Assembly: GCA_015229165.1 (NCBI GenBank)
Contig: JADGCD010000050.1
Location: forward strand, 1 to 11,301
DNA from: Nitrospinota bacterium
GTDB lineage: Bacteria > Nitrospinota_A > UBA7883 > JADGGD01
Direction of reading: 5' to 3'
Length of the DNA stretch: 11,301 nucleotides
How positions within the stretch are numbered: position 1 is the first letter of the stretch; every line of letters starts with the position of its first letter. The notes beneath the pieces were generated by a model, which did not search any database, was not told the DNA's origin, and saw only the letters and a list, made by a program, of their open reading frames with translations. Of the stretch, positions 1 through 6,779 are shown piece after piece. The translations under genes were made by a program, and so were the position numbers.

Positions 1-1
1 C

Positions 2-406
2 GACCTCTCCGGCCGGATGGCGGAGAAACGGATGGTGAAACTCGTCGGCATGGCAAAGGAGCCGTTCGGCCTGCCGGAGCTGGTGGGGGCGACCTCGGGC
101 GACCTGCTGGTCATCTGCTTCGGTTCTACCTACGGCGCCGTGCGGGAGGCGGTGGAGCGGGCGGGAAGCGGAAAGAAGAGGATCGGGATGCTCCATTTCA
201 ACCGGCTCTGGCCCTTCCCGGCGGCCGAAGCCAAACGGGTGGCCGCCCGTTTCAAAAAGATCGTGGCGGTGGAAAACAACATTCAGGGGCAGTTCGACCG
301 GCTCTTCCGGCGGGAGACGGCGTTGCCCACCGGAAAGCCGATCCTCCGGTACGACGGTCGCCCCTTCCGGGTGGCCGACCTGACCGCCACCTTGCGGAGG
401 AGATGA
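2..406 (+). CDS. korA: 2-oxoacid:ferredoxin oxidoreductase, alpha subunit, C-terminal part (partial)
   Basis: The reading frame is open from the left edge, so this is the last 134 codons of a longer gene whose start lies outside the window. The visible part matches the C-terminal transketolase-like domain of KorA-type alpha subunits: a beta strand into a glycine turn (LLVICFGSTYG), then LHFNRLWPFP, then a strand followed by VENNIQGQFDRLFRRET, and ILRYDGRPF near the end. Family members pair with a TPP-binding beta subunit and oxidatively decarboxylate a 2-oxoacid (2-oxoglutarate, pyruvate or a branched-chain acid) to the acyl-CoA, passing electrons to ferredoxin in the cytoplasm. The beta subunit gene starts 6 nt after the TGA, which fits one operon. 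Substrate cannot be fixed from this fragment, so korA is a family-level name. Confidence 0.9.
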   Translation, partial: DLSGRMAEKRMVKLVGMAKEPFGLPELVGATSGDLLVICFGSTYGAVREAVERAGSGKKRIGMLHFNRLWPFPAAEAKRVAARFKKIVAVENNIQGQFDRLFRRETALPTGKPILRYDGRPFRVADLTATLRRR

Positions 407-412
407 CACGCC

Positions 413-1270
413 ATGAGCGAGAAGAGCCCCTTTCATTACGACGGCCCGACGTCATGGTGTCCCGGCTGCGGCGATTTCCAGATCGTTCAGTCGGTGGAGA
501 AGGCGATGGCCCTGTTGGGAAAGAAACCGTGCGACGTCCTGCTGGTCTCCGGCATCGGGCAGGCGGCCAAGCTCCCCCACTATTTCAAAAGCAACGGCTT
601 CAACGGGCTCCACGGGCGGGCTCTCCCGGCGGCGTTCGGCGCCAAGGCGATGCTGCCGGGGCTGACGGTCATCGTCACCTCCGGCGACGGCGATCTCTAT
701 GGCGAAGGGGGGAACCATCTGATCCACGCCATCCGCCGCAACGCCGACCTGACGGTCGTGGCCCACGACAACCAGATCTACGGCCTCACCAAGGGGCAGG
801 CCTCCCCCACCACCGACCGGGGGCAGGTCACCCCGACCCAGCCCCACGGGGTCATTTCCGAGCCGTTTCATCCGTTGGCCTTCGCGCTGGCGCTGGGGGC
901 GCCCTTCGTGGCCCGGTCGTTTTCCAAGGATATCGAGCTGACCGCCGCCCTCATCGCCGAAGCGGTACAGACCCCCGGCTTTGCCCTCATCGACACGTTG
1001 CAGCCGTGCGTCTCGTTCAACAAGGTCAACACCTACGAATGGTACGGCGACCGGGTCTACCGGCTCGACGGGGAGGGACACGACCCCTCCGACTGGACGG
1101 CGGCCATGAAGAAGGCCACCGAGTGGGGCGACCGTATCCCGGTGGGGGTTCTCTACAAGGGGGCAAAACCGGGGTGGCTCGAAAACGTCGGCGTCACCGG
1201 CGACAAGCCGACGTTCCTTGCCCCCCCCGACCCGGAGGCCATCGCCCGGCTGGCGGCGGCGTTCTCGTAA
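413..1270 (+). CDS. korB: 2-oxoacid:ferredoxin oxidoreductase, beta subunit
   Basis: This 285-residue protein has the usual length of KorB-type beta subunits, which bind thiamine diphosphate and one [4Fe-4S] cluster and act with the alpha subunit just upstream. Visible motifs are WCPGCG (residues 15-20), the TPP/Mg motif beginning GDGD at 91 and reaching N101, HDNQIYGLTKGQ.SPT (118-132), and LQPC (196-199). C16, C19 and C199 fit three of the four cluster ligands known in the family. At the usual third-ligand site (GIGC in many members) the sequence reads GIGQ, with Q50; C40 is the only other nearby cysteine. The ATG at 413 lies 6 nt after the alpha stop, with GGAGGAG at 396-402 as ribosome binding site. 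The substrate (2-oxoglutarate or another 2-oxoacid) is inferred only. Confidence 0.93.
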   Translation: MSEKSPFHYDGPTSWCPGCGDFQIVQSVEKAMALLGKKPCDVLLVSGIGQAAKLPHYFKSNGFNGLHGRALPAAFGAKAMLPGLTVIVTSGDGDLYGEGGNHLIHAIRRNADLTVVAHDNQIYGLTKGQASPTTDRGQVTPTQPHGVISEPFHPLAFALALGAPFVARSFSKDIELTAALIAEAVQTPGFALIDTLQPCVSFNKVNTYEWYGDRVYRLDGEGHDPSDWTAAMKKATEWGDRIPVGVLYKGAKPGWLENVGVTGDKPTFLAPPDPEAIARLAAAFS

Positions 1271-1300
1271 CCGACATCGCCCGTTCGGGGGCCGGTTACG
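1266..1300 (+). other. Inverted repeat overlapping the korB stop codon
   Basis: CGTAACCG (1266-1273) and CGGTTACG (1293-1300) form a perfect 8-bp inverted repeat around a 19-nt loop, which holds a smaller CCC/GGG pairing. The left arm contains the TAA of the beta subunit gene, and the right arm ends just before a TACAAT box. There is no U-tract after it, so a classical intrinsic terminator is unlikely. It could be a weak 3' end hairpin or a binding site for a regulator of the downstream glycosyltransferase gene. Confidence 0.4.
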
Positions 1301-1301
1301 G

Positions 1302-1307
1302 TACAAT
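1302..1307 (+). promoter_or_regulatory. Candidate sigma70 -10 box before the glycan cassette
   Basis: TACAAT matches the TATAAT consensus at five of six positions and lies 38 nt before the preferred ATG at 1345, which would give a 5' leader of about 30 nt. No good -35 hexamer is visible 16-18 nt upstream, so the call rests on the -10 box and on its position in the 74-nt gap between two functionally unrelated genes. Confidence 0.35.
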
Positions 1308-1344
1308 GGCGCCACACATTACCGACCCTTATTCCGGGAACTCC

Positions 1345-2304
1345 ATGAGCGAAGCCGTCCGCCCCCACATTACGCTGGTGGCCCCGATCTACAACGAGAT
1401 CGACAATATCGACCCCTTCTTCCGGGAGGTGATCCCGGTTCTCGAATCGATGAACCGCCCCTTCGAGATCGTGGCCATCGACGACGGCTCCTCCGACGGC
1501 AGCTACGAAAAGCTCAAAGCGGTCCACGCCGCCGACCCACGGGTGAAGGTGATCCGGTTCCGGGCCAACTTCGGCCAGACCGCCGCTTTCGCCGCCGGGT
1601 TCGACAAGGCGGCGGGCGACATCATCATCACCATCGACTCCGACCTGCAGAACGATCCGGCCGACATCCCGGCGATGATCGCCAAGCTGGAGGCCGAAGA
1701 GCTCGACATCGTGGCCGGCTGGCGCCACGACCGGCAGGACGCTTTCGTCAACCGGAAGCTCCCGTCGATGATCGCCAATAAAATCATCTCCTCCACCACC
1801 AAGGTCCACCTCCACGACTACGGCTGCTCGCTGAAGGTCTTCCACCGGGAGGTCATCAAGAACATCCGCCTCTATGGCGAGATGCACCGGTTCATCCCGG
1901 CGGTGGCAAGCTGGATGGGGGTCCGGGTGGCGGAGATGCGGGTGAACCATCGCCCGCGCGTGGCCGGAACGAGCAAATACGGCATCGGCAGGACGGTGCG
2001 GGTGATCCTCGACCTGATGACGGTGAAGTTCCTTTTGACCTACAGCACCCGGCCCATCCAGATCTTCGGCCTCGGCGGGCTGGTGTCGGGGGGGATGGGG
2101 ACGCTGCTCGGCATCTGGCTGACCATCGACAAATTCGTTTTCGGCGCGGCCATCGGCGGACGCCCGGCGTTGCTCCTGTCGGTGCTGCTGATTCTGGTGG
2201 GGGTGCAGTTGATCTCCATGGGGCTGCTGGCGGAGTTGCAGGCCCGCACCTATCACGAGTCCCAAGGCAAAGCGATCTACGTTGTCCGGGACACGCTGGA
2301 ATAG
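1345..2304 (+). CDS. GT2-family membrane glycosyltransferase (polyprenyl-phosphate type, GtrB/ArnC/DPM-like)
   Basis: The 319-residue product has a GT-A catalytic domain followed by a membrane anchor. Motifs are LVAPIYNE (11-18), DDGSSDGS (46-53), the metal/nucleotide-sugar site DSDLQNDP (98-105), and HRPR..GTSKYG (202-212), typical of enzymes that move a sugar from a nucleotide donor to a polyprenyl phosphate on the cytoplasmic face. Two hydrophobic segments, about 239-259 and 275-297, fit the usual C-terminal hairpin anchor. The ATG at 1345 is preferred because CGGGAA lies about 7 nt upstream and the conserved fold begins soon after. An in-frame ATG at 1306 adds 13 residues but overlaps the TACAAT box and lacks a good ribosome binding site. 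It is the first gene of the cassette. Sugar and acceptor are not predictable. Confidence 0.9.
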   Translation: MSEAVRPHITLVAPIYNEIDNIDPFFREVIPVLESMNRPFEIVAIDDGSSDGSYEKLKAVHAADPRVKVIRFRANFGQTAAFAAGFDKAAGDIIITIDSDLQNDPADIPAMIAKLEAEELDIVAGWRHDRQDAFVNRKLPSMIANKIISSTTKVHLHDYGCSLKVFHREVIKNIRLYGEMHRFIPAVASWMGVRVAEMRVNHRPRVAGTSKYGIGRTVRVILDLMTVKFLLTYSTRPIQIFGLGGLVSGGMGTLLGIWLTIDKFVFGAAIGGRPALLLSVLLILVGVQLISMGLLAELQARTYHESQGKAIYVVRDTLE

Positions 2305-2313
2305 CAGGCCGAT

Positions 2314-2369
2314 GAAAAGCTGTCTGCGTCGGCGCGACAACGCCGCAGCGGCAACGCAGACAGCTTTTC
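2314..2369 (+). terminator. Long perfect hairpin, terminator- or attenuator-like
   Basis: GAAAAGCTGTCTGCGT (2314-2329) is the exact reverse complement of ACGCAGACAGCTTTTC (2354-2369). The 24-nt loop contains a second stem, CGGCG (2330-2334) with CGCCG (2341-2345). A-tract on one arm and T-tract on the other is the layout of bidirectional intrinsic terminators, though only four T's are present. The flanking genes run in the same direction and the next ATG is only 13 nt beyond the stem, with its AGGGA ribosome binding site directly abutting it. There is no room for a new promoter, so partial read-through or post-transcriptional control of the flippase gene is more likely than full termination. 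Confidence 0.55.
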
Positions 2370-2382
2370 AGGGATCGGACCG

Positions 2383-3636
2383 ATGACGCCGACACCCGCC
2401 CGCCGCATGGGGGTCAACGTCGGCTTCAAGGCGGCCACGGAGCTGATCAACCGGCTCCTCTCCTTCGTCTTCTACATGGCGCTGGCGCGGTGGCTGGGGG
2501 AGTCGGACTTCGGCCTGTTCAACCTCCTCTACGCCGTCGGGGCCATGGCGGTGCTGGCGATCGATCCGGGGGTCAACCTGTCGCTGATCCGGCTGGCGCC
2601 CCGCCGTCCCGGATTTCTCGACCGGATGGCCGGGGCCGCGCTGGGGCTCAAGCTGTCGCTCCTCGTCCCGACGCTGCTGCTCTGCGTCGCCTACGGCTGG
2701 CTGGCCGGGTACGACCCCTCCCTCATCGCGCTGCTGACGCTGATGGGGGTCAACATGGCCGGGTTCGCCCTGACCGAATACGCCGCCGCCCTGATGCAGG
2801 CCCGGGAGCGAATGGGCGCCGAGACCTGGCTGATGGGATTGGGAAAGACGGTGGTGACCGGCGCGGCCCTGCTGGCGCTGGCGCTCGACGCCAACCTGAC
2901 CCTGACGCTTGCCGCCATGACCGTGGCGCAGGTCGGCGCGGCATGGTGGACGCTGCGGTGGGTGGCCGCCGAAGGGGCGCCGGTGGCGCCCCGAATCGAC
3001 TTTGGCCGGTGGAAGGAACTCCTGACCGACGCCCTGCCGTTGGCGGCCATGACGTTCATGACGGTGATCTTCTACCGGATCGACGTGGCGGTGGCGCCGT
3101 TCGTCGGAATCGACTTGGCCAGCCTCGGGCATTACACCGCCGGGGTGAAGCTGCTGGACGTCTGGCTGGCGGCGCCGACGCTGATCATGGCGGCCCTCTT
3201 CCCGACCCTCTCCCGGCTGTCGCAGAGCGATTTCGCCGCCTACCGCCGCTACACGCTCCGGGCGGCCCTCGGCCTGGGGGCGCTGGGGCTGATCGGCGCC
3301 GTGGCCGGGGGGTATCTTGCCGGGCCGCTGGTGACGCTCCTCTTCTCCGACCGGTTCGCCCCGGCCACGGGGGCGACGGCGGTTCTGGCGGTGGCGGGGG
3401 TCGGCATGTTCGTCCGCCACGTCTTCATGCAGGGACTGGCGCTGGAGGGGAAGGCCCTCTTCGGTTCGTTTCTGGCCGCCATGGCCACCGCCGTCGACAT
3501 CGCCCTGCTTGCGGCGCTGGTCGGCCCGACGGGGATCGTCGGCATGGCCTGGGCCAAGGTGGTGGCCGACCTGTTCTTGGCGGGGACGGCGGGCTACCTC
3601 TGGTGGACCGTCCGCGCGCGAAAGGAGCGCCCATGA
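2383..3636 (+). CDS. Wzx-like oligosaccharide flippase (MOP/polysaccharide synthase family)
   Basis: The 417-residue product is almost entirely hydrophobic helices separated by short charged loops, as in the MOP exporter superfamily (RfbX/Wzx; usual length about 400-500 residues). The N-terminus shows the family pattern of a first amphipathic helix, then LARWLGESDFGLFNLLYAVG (34-53) and an arginine/proline-rich loop (LIRLAPRRPG, 68-77). About 12 membrane segments can be drawn. Such proteins move polyprenyl-linked oligosaccharides from the cytoplasmic to the periplasmic leaflet. The ATG at 2383 has AGGGA at 2370-2374; an in-frame ATG at 2407 would remove eight residues. The stop overlaps the next start by 4 nt (ATGA), so translation is probably coupled to the methyltransferase. 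The transported glycan is unknown. Confidence 0.88.
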   Translation: MTPTPARRMGVNVGFKAATELINRLLSFVFYMALARWLGESDFGLFNLLYAVGAMAVLAIDPGVNLSLIRLAPRRPGFLDRMAGAALGLKLSLLVPTLLLCVAYGWLAGYDPSLIALLTLMGVNMAGFALTEYAAALMQARERMGAETWLMGLGKTVVTGAALLALALDANLTLTLAAMTVAQVGAAWWTLRWVAAEGAPVAPRIDFGRWKELLTDALPLAAMTFMTVIFYRIDVAVAPFVGIDLASLGHYTAGVKLLDVWLAAPTLIMAALFPTLSRLSQSDFAAYRRYTLRAALGLGALGLIGAVAGGYLAGPLVTLLFSDRFAPATGATAVLAVAGVGMFVRHVFMQGLALEGKALFGSFLAAMATAVDIALLAALVGPTGIVGMAWAKVVADLFLAGTAGYLWWTVRARKERP

Positions 3637-4172
3637 CCGGTCGAACGCTTGATCTCGGATGCGGCTCGGCCAAAACCCCCGGCGCCCTGGGGGTCGACCG
3701 GTGGCCCGCCCCGGGCGTTGACCTGCTGGCCGACATGGCGTCGGGATATTTGCCCTTTGCGGACGAGACCCTCGACGCGGTGGTCATGAACGACGCGCTG
3801 GAGCATGTGTCCGATCCCCCCCGGCTGGTGGGGGAGATCGCCCGCATCCTCGTCCCCGGCGGGACGCTTGCGGTTCGGGTCCCCCACTATACCTCGATCC
3901 ACGCCTGGTCCGACTTCACCCACAAAAGCTTCTTCTCGGTGGAGTCGCTCAAACACCTGACCGGGGGACACGCCGCCTACCGCCACTATTCGGCCACGCC
4001 GATGGAGTTGGTCTCGTCGCGTCTCCATTTCTGGAAGGGGTGGCGCCTGCTGGGGGTCGAAGCGCTGGCCAACGCATTCCCCTCCCTGTACGAGAAATAT
4101 TTCGCCTTCACCTTCCCGGCCATGGCCCTGACGTTCACCCTGCGCAAGGGGGCGGCCGATGACGCCGATTGA
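3633..4172 (+). CDS. Class I SAM-dependent methyltransferase
   Basis: The 179-residue protein starts almost directly at motif I, LDLGCG (6-11), followed by an acidic residue ending the second strand (GVD, 20-22), LLAD (31-34), LPFADETLDAVVMNDALEHV (40-59) and the post-motif III stretch ILVPGGTLAVRVPHY (72-86). The segment AWSDFTHKSFFS (91-102) resembles short methyltransferases (Methyltransf_11 type) often found in lipopolysaccharide and exopolysaccharide clusters. The missing N-terminal helices are normal for this group, so the protein is likely complete. It overlaps the flippase stop by 4 nt and probably methylates a sugar or glycan intermediate in the cytoplasm; that substrate is inferred from context only. 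A methyl acceptor other than sugar cannot be excluded. Confidence 0.85.
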   Translation: MTGRTLDLGCGSAKTPGALGVDRWPAPGVDLLADMASGYLPFADETLDAVVMNDALEHVSDPPRLVGEIARILVPGGTLAVRVPHYTSIHAWSDFTHKSFFSVESLKHLTGGHAAYRHYSATPMELVSSRLHFWKGWRLLGVEALANAFPSLYEKYFAFTFPAMALTFTLRKGAADDAD

Positions 4173-4211
4173 CGGGGAGACCGGAATCGGCTATCAAGGA
4201 GGGCCCCTCGG

Positions 4212-5393
4212 ATGTCCCGACGGGAATCGTTTCCCGTCTCCTGTCGCATCCCCGGTGCCCCTGTGAAGATCGCCATCGACGTTCGGACCATCAACAAACC
4301 CCGGTCGGGGGTGGGCTACTACGTCACCAATCTGGTCGAACAGTTGCAGGTCATTGACCGGACGAACGCCTACTGCCTCCTCAGCAACGACCCGGGGTTC
4401 GACGCCGCGCTGGCCGGCTCCCCCAACTTCAACCACTGCCACACCCGGGTCTCGAACGAGAACCACCTGGTGGGGGACTTGTGGGAGAACACCTACCTCC
4501 CCCACTCCCTGATGAACCGCGGAATCGACGTGTTCCACGGCCCGGCGTTCATGATCCCCCTCTACAAGGGGGAGCTGAAAACGGTGGCCACCATCCACGA
4601 CATCGTGGCCTACGTCCTCCCCCGCACCATCCCGATGAAGTACGCCCTCTATATGAAGCTGCTGATCGGGCAGGTGGTGAAACGGGCCGACCGGCTGATC
4701 TCGGTGTCGGAATCGACCAAGCGGGACATGGTCCGCTGGCTGGGGGTGCCGGAAGGAAAAATATCGGTGGTTCCGCAGGGGGTGGGAAAGGATTTCGTCC
4801 CGGCGCCCCCCGACGACGAGGGGGGGCGGCTCGTCCGCAAGAAGTTCGGCATCCGGGGGGACTACTTCCTGTTCGTGGGAAACCTGGAGCCGCGCAAGAA
4901 CCTCATCCGGATCATGCAGGCCTTCGAAATCGCCCGGGAGAAGGCGGGGCGCGACCTGCAACTGGTGATCTGCGGCAAGAAGGGGTGGCTCTACGACGAC
5001 ATTCTGGCCGCCTACCACCGGATCCGCCGGGACAGCGAAATCGTCCTGACCAACTATGTGGACGAGGCGGACCGGCTGCGCCTCTACCAGCACGCCCGGA
5101 CGTTTCTCTTCCCCACCCTGTACGAGGGGTTCGGCATGCCGGTGCTGGAGGCGATGGCCTGCGGCGCGCCGGTGATCACTTCCAACGTCAGCTCGTTCCC
5201 CGAAATCTGCGGCGACGCGGCCCTGTTGGTGGACCCCTACGACGTGCAGGGTATCGCCGACGCGATCCTGTCGCTGGAGGAGTCGCCCGACCTTCGGGCT
5301 TCGCTGCGCGCCAAGGGGCTCGAACGGGCGGCGCTCTATACCTGGCGGGAGACGGCGGCCCGGACGCTGGACGTCTACCGCTCGGTGATGTGA
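4212..5393 (+). CDS. GT4-family (GT-B fold) glycosyltransferase
   Basis: The 393-residue protein has two Rossmann-like domains. The N-terminal one opens with KIAIDVRTINKPRSGVGYY (19-37) and contains ATIHDIVAYVLP (126-137) and the SVSESTKRDM region (164-173). The C-terminal one has FVGNLEPRKNL (221-231), VICGKKGW (252-259) and the donor-site motif YEGFGMPVLEAMACGAPVI (304-322), including the E-x7-E pair E305/E313. This is the pattern of retaining GT4 mannosyl/glucosyl-type transferases that extend glycans in the cytoplasm. AAGGAGGG at 4196-4203 sits 8 nt before ATG 4212, favouring this start. An in-frame GTG at 4263 would begin right at the conserved strand but has a weak ribosome binding site. 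The donor sugar is unknown. Confidence 0.92.
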   Translation: MSRRESFPVSCRIPGAPVKIAIDVRTINKPRSGVGYYVTNLVEQLQVIDRTNAYCLLSNDPGFDAALAGSPNFNHCHTRVSNENHLVGDLWENTYLPHSLMNRGIDVFHGPAFMIPLYKGELKTVATIHDIVAYVLPRTIPMKYALYMKLLIGQVVKRADRLISVSESTKRDMVRWLGVPEGKISVVPQGVGKDFVPAPPDDEGGRLVRKKFGIRGDYFLFVGNLEPRKNLIRIMQAFEIAREKAGRDLQLVICGKKGWLYDDILAAYHRIRRDSEIVLTNYVDEADRLRLYQHARTFLFPTLYEGFGMPVLEAMACGAPVITSNVSSFPEICGDAALLVDPYDVQGIADAILSLEESPDLRASLRAKGLERAALYTWRETAARTLDVYRSVM

Positions 5394-5400
5394 GGCGGCG

Positions 5401-6480
5401 ATGAAGGCCCTTCTTCTGGCGGTGGCGGTCCTCCTTGCGGCGACGCCCGCTCTGGCCGACCCGTTTATCGCGGAAGATCTGGTCTTCCCGGCCCAGGGGT
5501 TTGGCCGTCCCCACGGGGCGTCGATGGTGGAATTGACCGACGGGTCGATCTTCGCCACGTGGTTCTCGTCGAAGGTGGAGACCAGCGGCGACGCGCGGAT
5601 CTTCGGCGCGCAATGGAGCCCGGCGACGGGCGCCTGGTCCCTTCCGCGCACGATTGTCGACGACCGTTACTCGAAGTCGCTGGGGAACACCGCCCTCTTC
5701 CGGGACGACGACGGGAGGATCTGGCTCTGGTTCGCGGCGGTCTTCGCCGGGGGATGGAGCGGGGCGATGGTCGACTACACCGTCTCGGCGGACGACGGGC
5801 AAACCTGGTCGCCGGGCAAGCGGCTGGTCTGGTGGCCGGGCAACCTGCCGCGCAATCCCCCGATCGACGCGGGGGACCACACGATGCTGGTTCCGCTCTT
5901 CATCGACTTCTGGTACGAGGCGGACCTGTCGGGCTCCTACACGGCCCGGATCGACTACCGCAACGGGCAGGTGGTGGGGAGGACGTACGCCTCCATGGAC
6001 GATCCGGACGCCATCCAGCCGACGCTGGTCCCGCTGCCGGACGGGCGCATCCTCGCGCTGATGCGGGACAAGGGGGAGGTGGCGGTGAAGCGGAGCTGGT
6101 CGGCCGACGGGGGGCGCTCCTGGGGGCAGGTCTCGAAGACGAACCTGCCGAACCCGGGGTCGGCCATCGCGGCTTTGTACGTGGAGGAAATCGGGGCGAC
6201 GCTGCTGGTCTACAACCATTCGTCGAACACACGGGACCCGCTGTCGCTGGCGGTGTCGCGGGATGGCGGGGCGACCTTCACCCGGATCGCCGACTTGGCG
6301 CAAAAGGGGGGGGACCCGGAGGCGTCGTTCGATTACCCGGCGATACTGCGGACGAAAGACGGTCTGATCCACGCGATCTGGACGCACGACAAGCGGGCGA
6401 CGCTCAAACATGTCCGCTTCAACGTGGAGTGGCTGCGCCGACAACTGCGCAAGGCGGGGTTGCCGGTTCGCCCGGAATAA
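5401..6480 (+). CDS. Secreted sialidase-like beta-propeller protein (BNR/Asp-box family)
   Basis: The 359-residue product begins with a clear signal peptide (MKALLLAVAVLLAATPALA, cleavage expected after residue 19). It carries three Asp boxes: SADDGQTW (129-136), SADGGRSW (234-241) and SRDGGATF (286-293), marking a six-bladed sialidase fold of the BNR_2 type. Family-like segments include RPHGASMVELTDGSIFATWF (36-55), GNTALFRDDDGRIWLWF (95-111) and DYPAILRTKDGLIHAIWTHD (311-330). Related proteins are exo-sialidases or uncharacterised glycosidase-like proteins; the sialidase FRIP motif is not apparent, so true sialidase activity is uncertain. It starts 7 nt after the GT4 stop, with GAGG at 5392-5395, and ends the cassette. 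It probably acts on, or binds, the glycan in the periplasm or outside the cell. Confidence 0.83.
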   Translation: MKALLLAVAVLLAATPALADPFIAEDLVFPAQGFGRPHGASMVELTDGSIFATWFSSKVETSGDARIFGAQWSPATGAWSLPRTIVDDRYSKSLGNTALFRDDDGRIWLWFAAVFAGGWSGAMVDYTVSADDGQTWSPGKRLVWWPGNLPRNPPIDAGDHTMLVPLFIDFWYEADLSGSYTARIDYRNGQVVGRTYASMDDPDAIQPTLVPLPDGRILALMRDKGEVAVKRSWSADGGRSWGQVSKTNLPNPGSAIAALYVEEIGATLLVYNHSSNTRDPLSLAVSRDGGATFTRIADLAQKGGDPEASFDYPAILRTKDGLIHAIWTHDKRATLKHVRFNVEWLRRQLRKAGLPVRPE

Positions 6481-6488
6481 GTTAACCC

Positions 6489-6517
6489 TTGCGTTTCTTC
6501 CATTCGTGGGCTAACAT
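6489..6517 (+). promoter_or_regulatory. Candidate sigma70 promoter of the tRNA-Pro gene
   Basis: TTGCGT (6489-6494) and TAACAT (6512-6517) are separated by exactly 17 nt. Transcription would start near 6524, about 11 nt before the mature tRNA 5' end. The hexamers are not strong matches (three of six and four of six), but spacing and position fit a tRNA promoter well. Confidence 0.45.
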
Positions 6518-6534
6518 TCCAAATCCAATCGCGT

Positions 6535-6611
6535 CGGGATGTGGCTCAGTCTGGTAGAGCACTCGCTTCGGGAGCGAGGGGTCGGAGGTTCAAATCCTCT
6601 CATCCCGACCA
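6535..6611 (+). tRNA. tRNA-Pro (anticodon CGG)
   Basis: A full 77-nt cloverleaf can be drawn. The acceptor stem is CGGGATG (6535-6541) with CATCCCG (6601-6607). The D stem is GCTC with GAGC (6544-6547, 6557-6560). The anticodon stem is CTCGC with GCGAG around the loop TTCGGGA, with anticodon CGG at 6569-6571. The T stem is GGAGG with CCTCT around TTCAAAT. The discriminator A is followed by an encoded CCA (6609-6611). It reads CCG proline codons. It lies alone between the glycan cassette and a convergent regulator gene. Confidence 0.97.
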
Positions 6612-6779
6612 TCTTGCGATGGCATTCTTCCACACGGTCTCTCATTGGCGCGTCTTCGCCGCGCACCCCTCGACCGGTCAAGGCGGCAAACCCTTTTCCC
6701 CCACCACGACACATAGCGGCTCCATAAACGCACGCGTGAATTTGCGGATAATCGGCGGGAGAGGGCGCCCGCAGGGGCG

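Noticed and set aside
403..1344. In-frame upstream extension of the GT2 gene, suggesting a fusion protein
   Set aside because: The extension runs through the korB gene in another frame and is Arg/Pro/Gly-rich. The GT2 fold begins only after 1345, so the open frame is accidental.
1153..2340. Long open frame on the minus strand opposite the GT2 gene
   Set aside because: Its translation is rich in His, Arg, Pro and Gly without recognisable domains, and it lies antisense to a clear glycosyltransferase. It is a by-product of high GC.
4194..5651. 485-codon minus-strand open frame opposite the GT4 gene
   Set aside because: It has low-complexity composition and no motifs, while the plus strand holds an unmistakable GT4 enzyme.
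5188..6444. 418-codon minus-strand open frame opposite the propeller gene
   Set aside because: It is Arg/Pro-rich without domain features, and the plus strand has a signal peptide and three Asp boxes.
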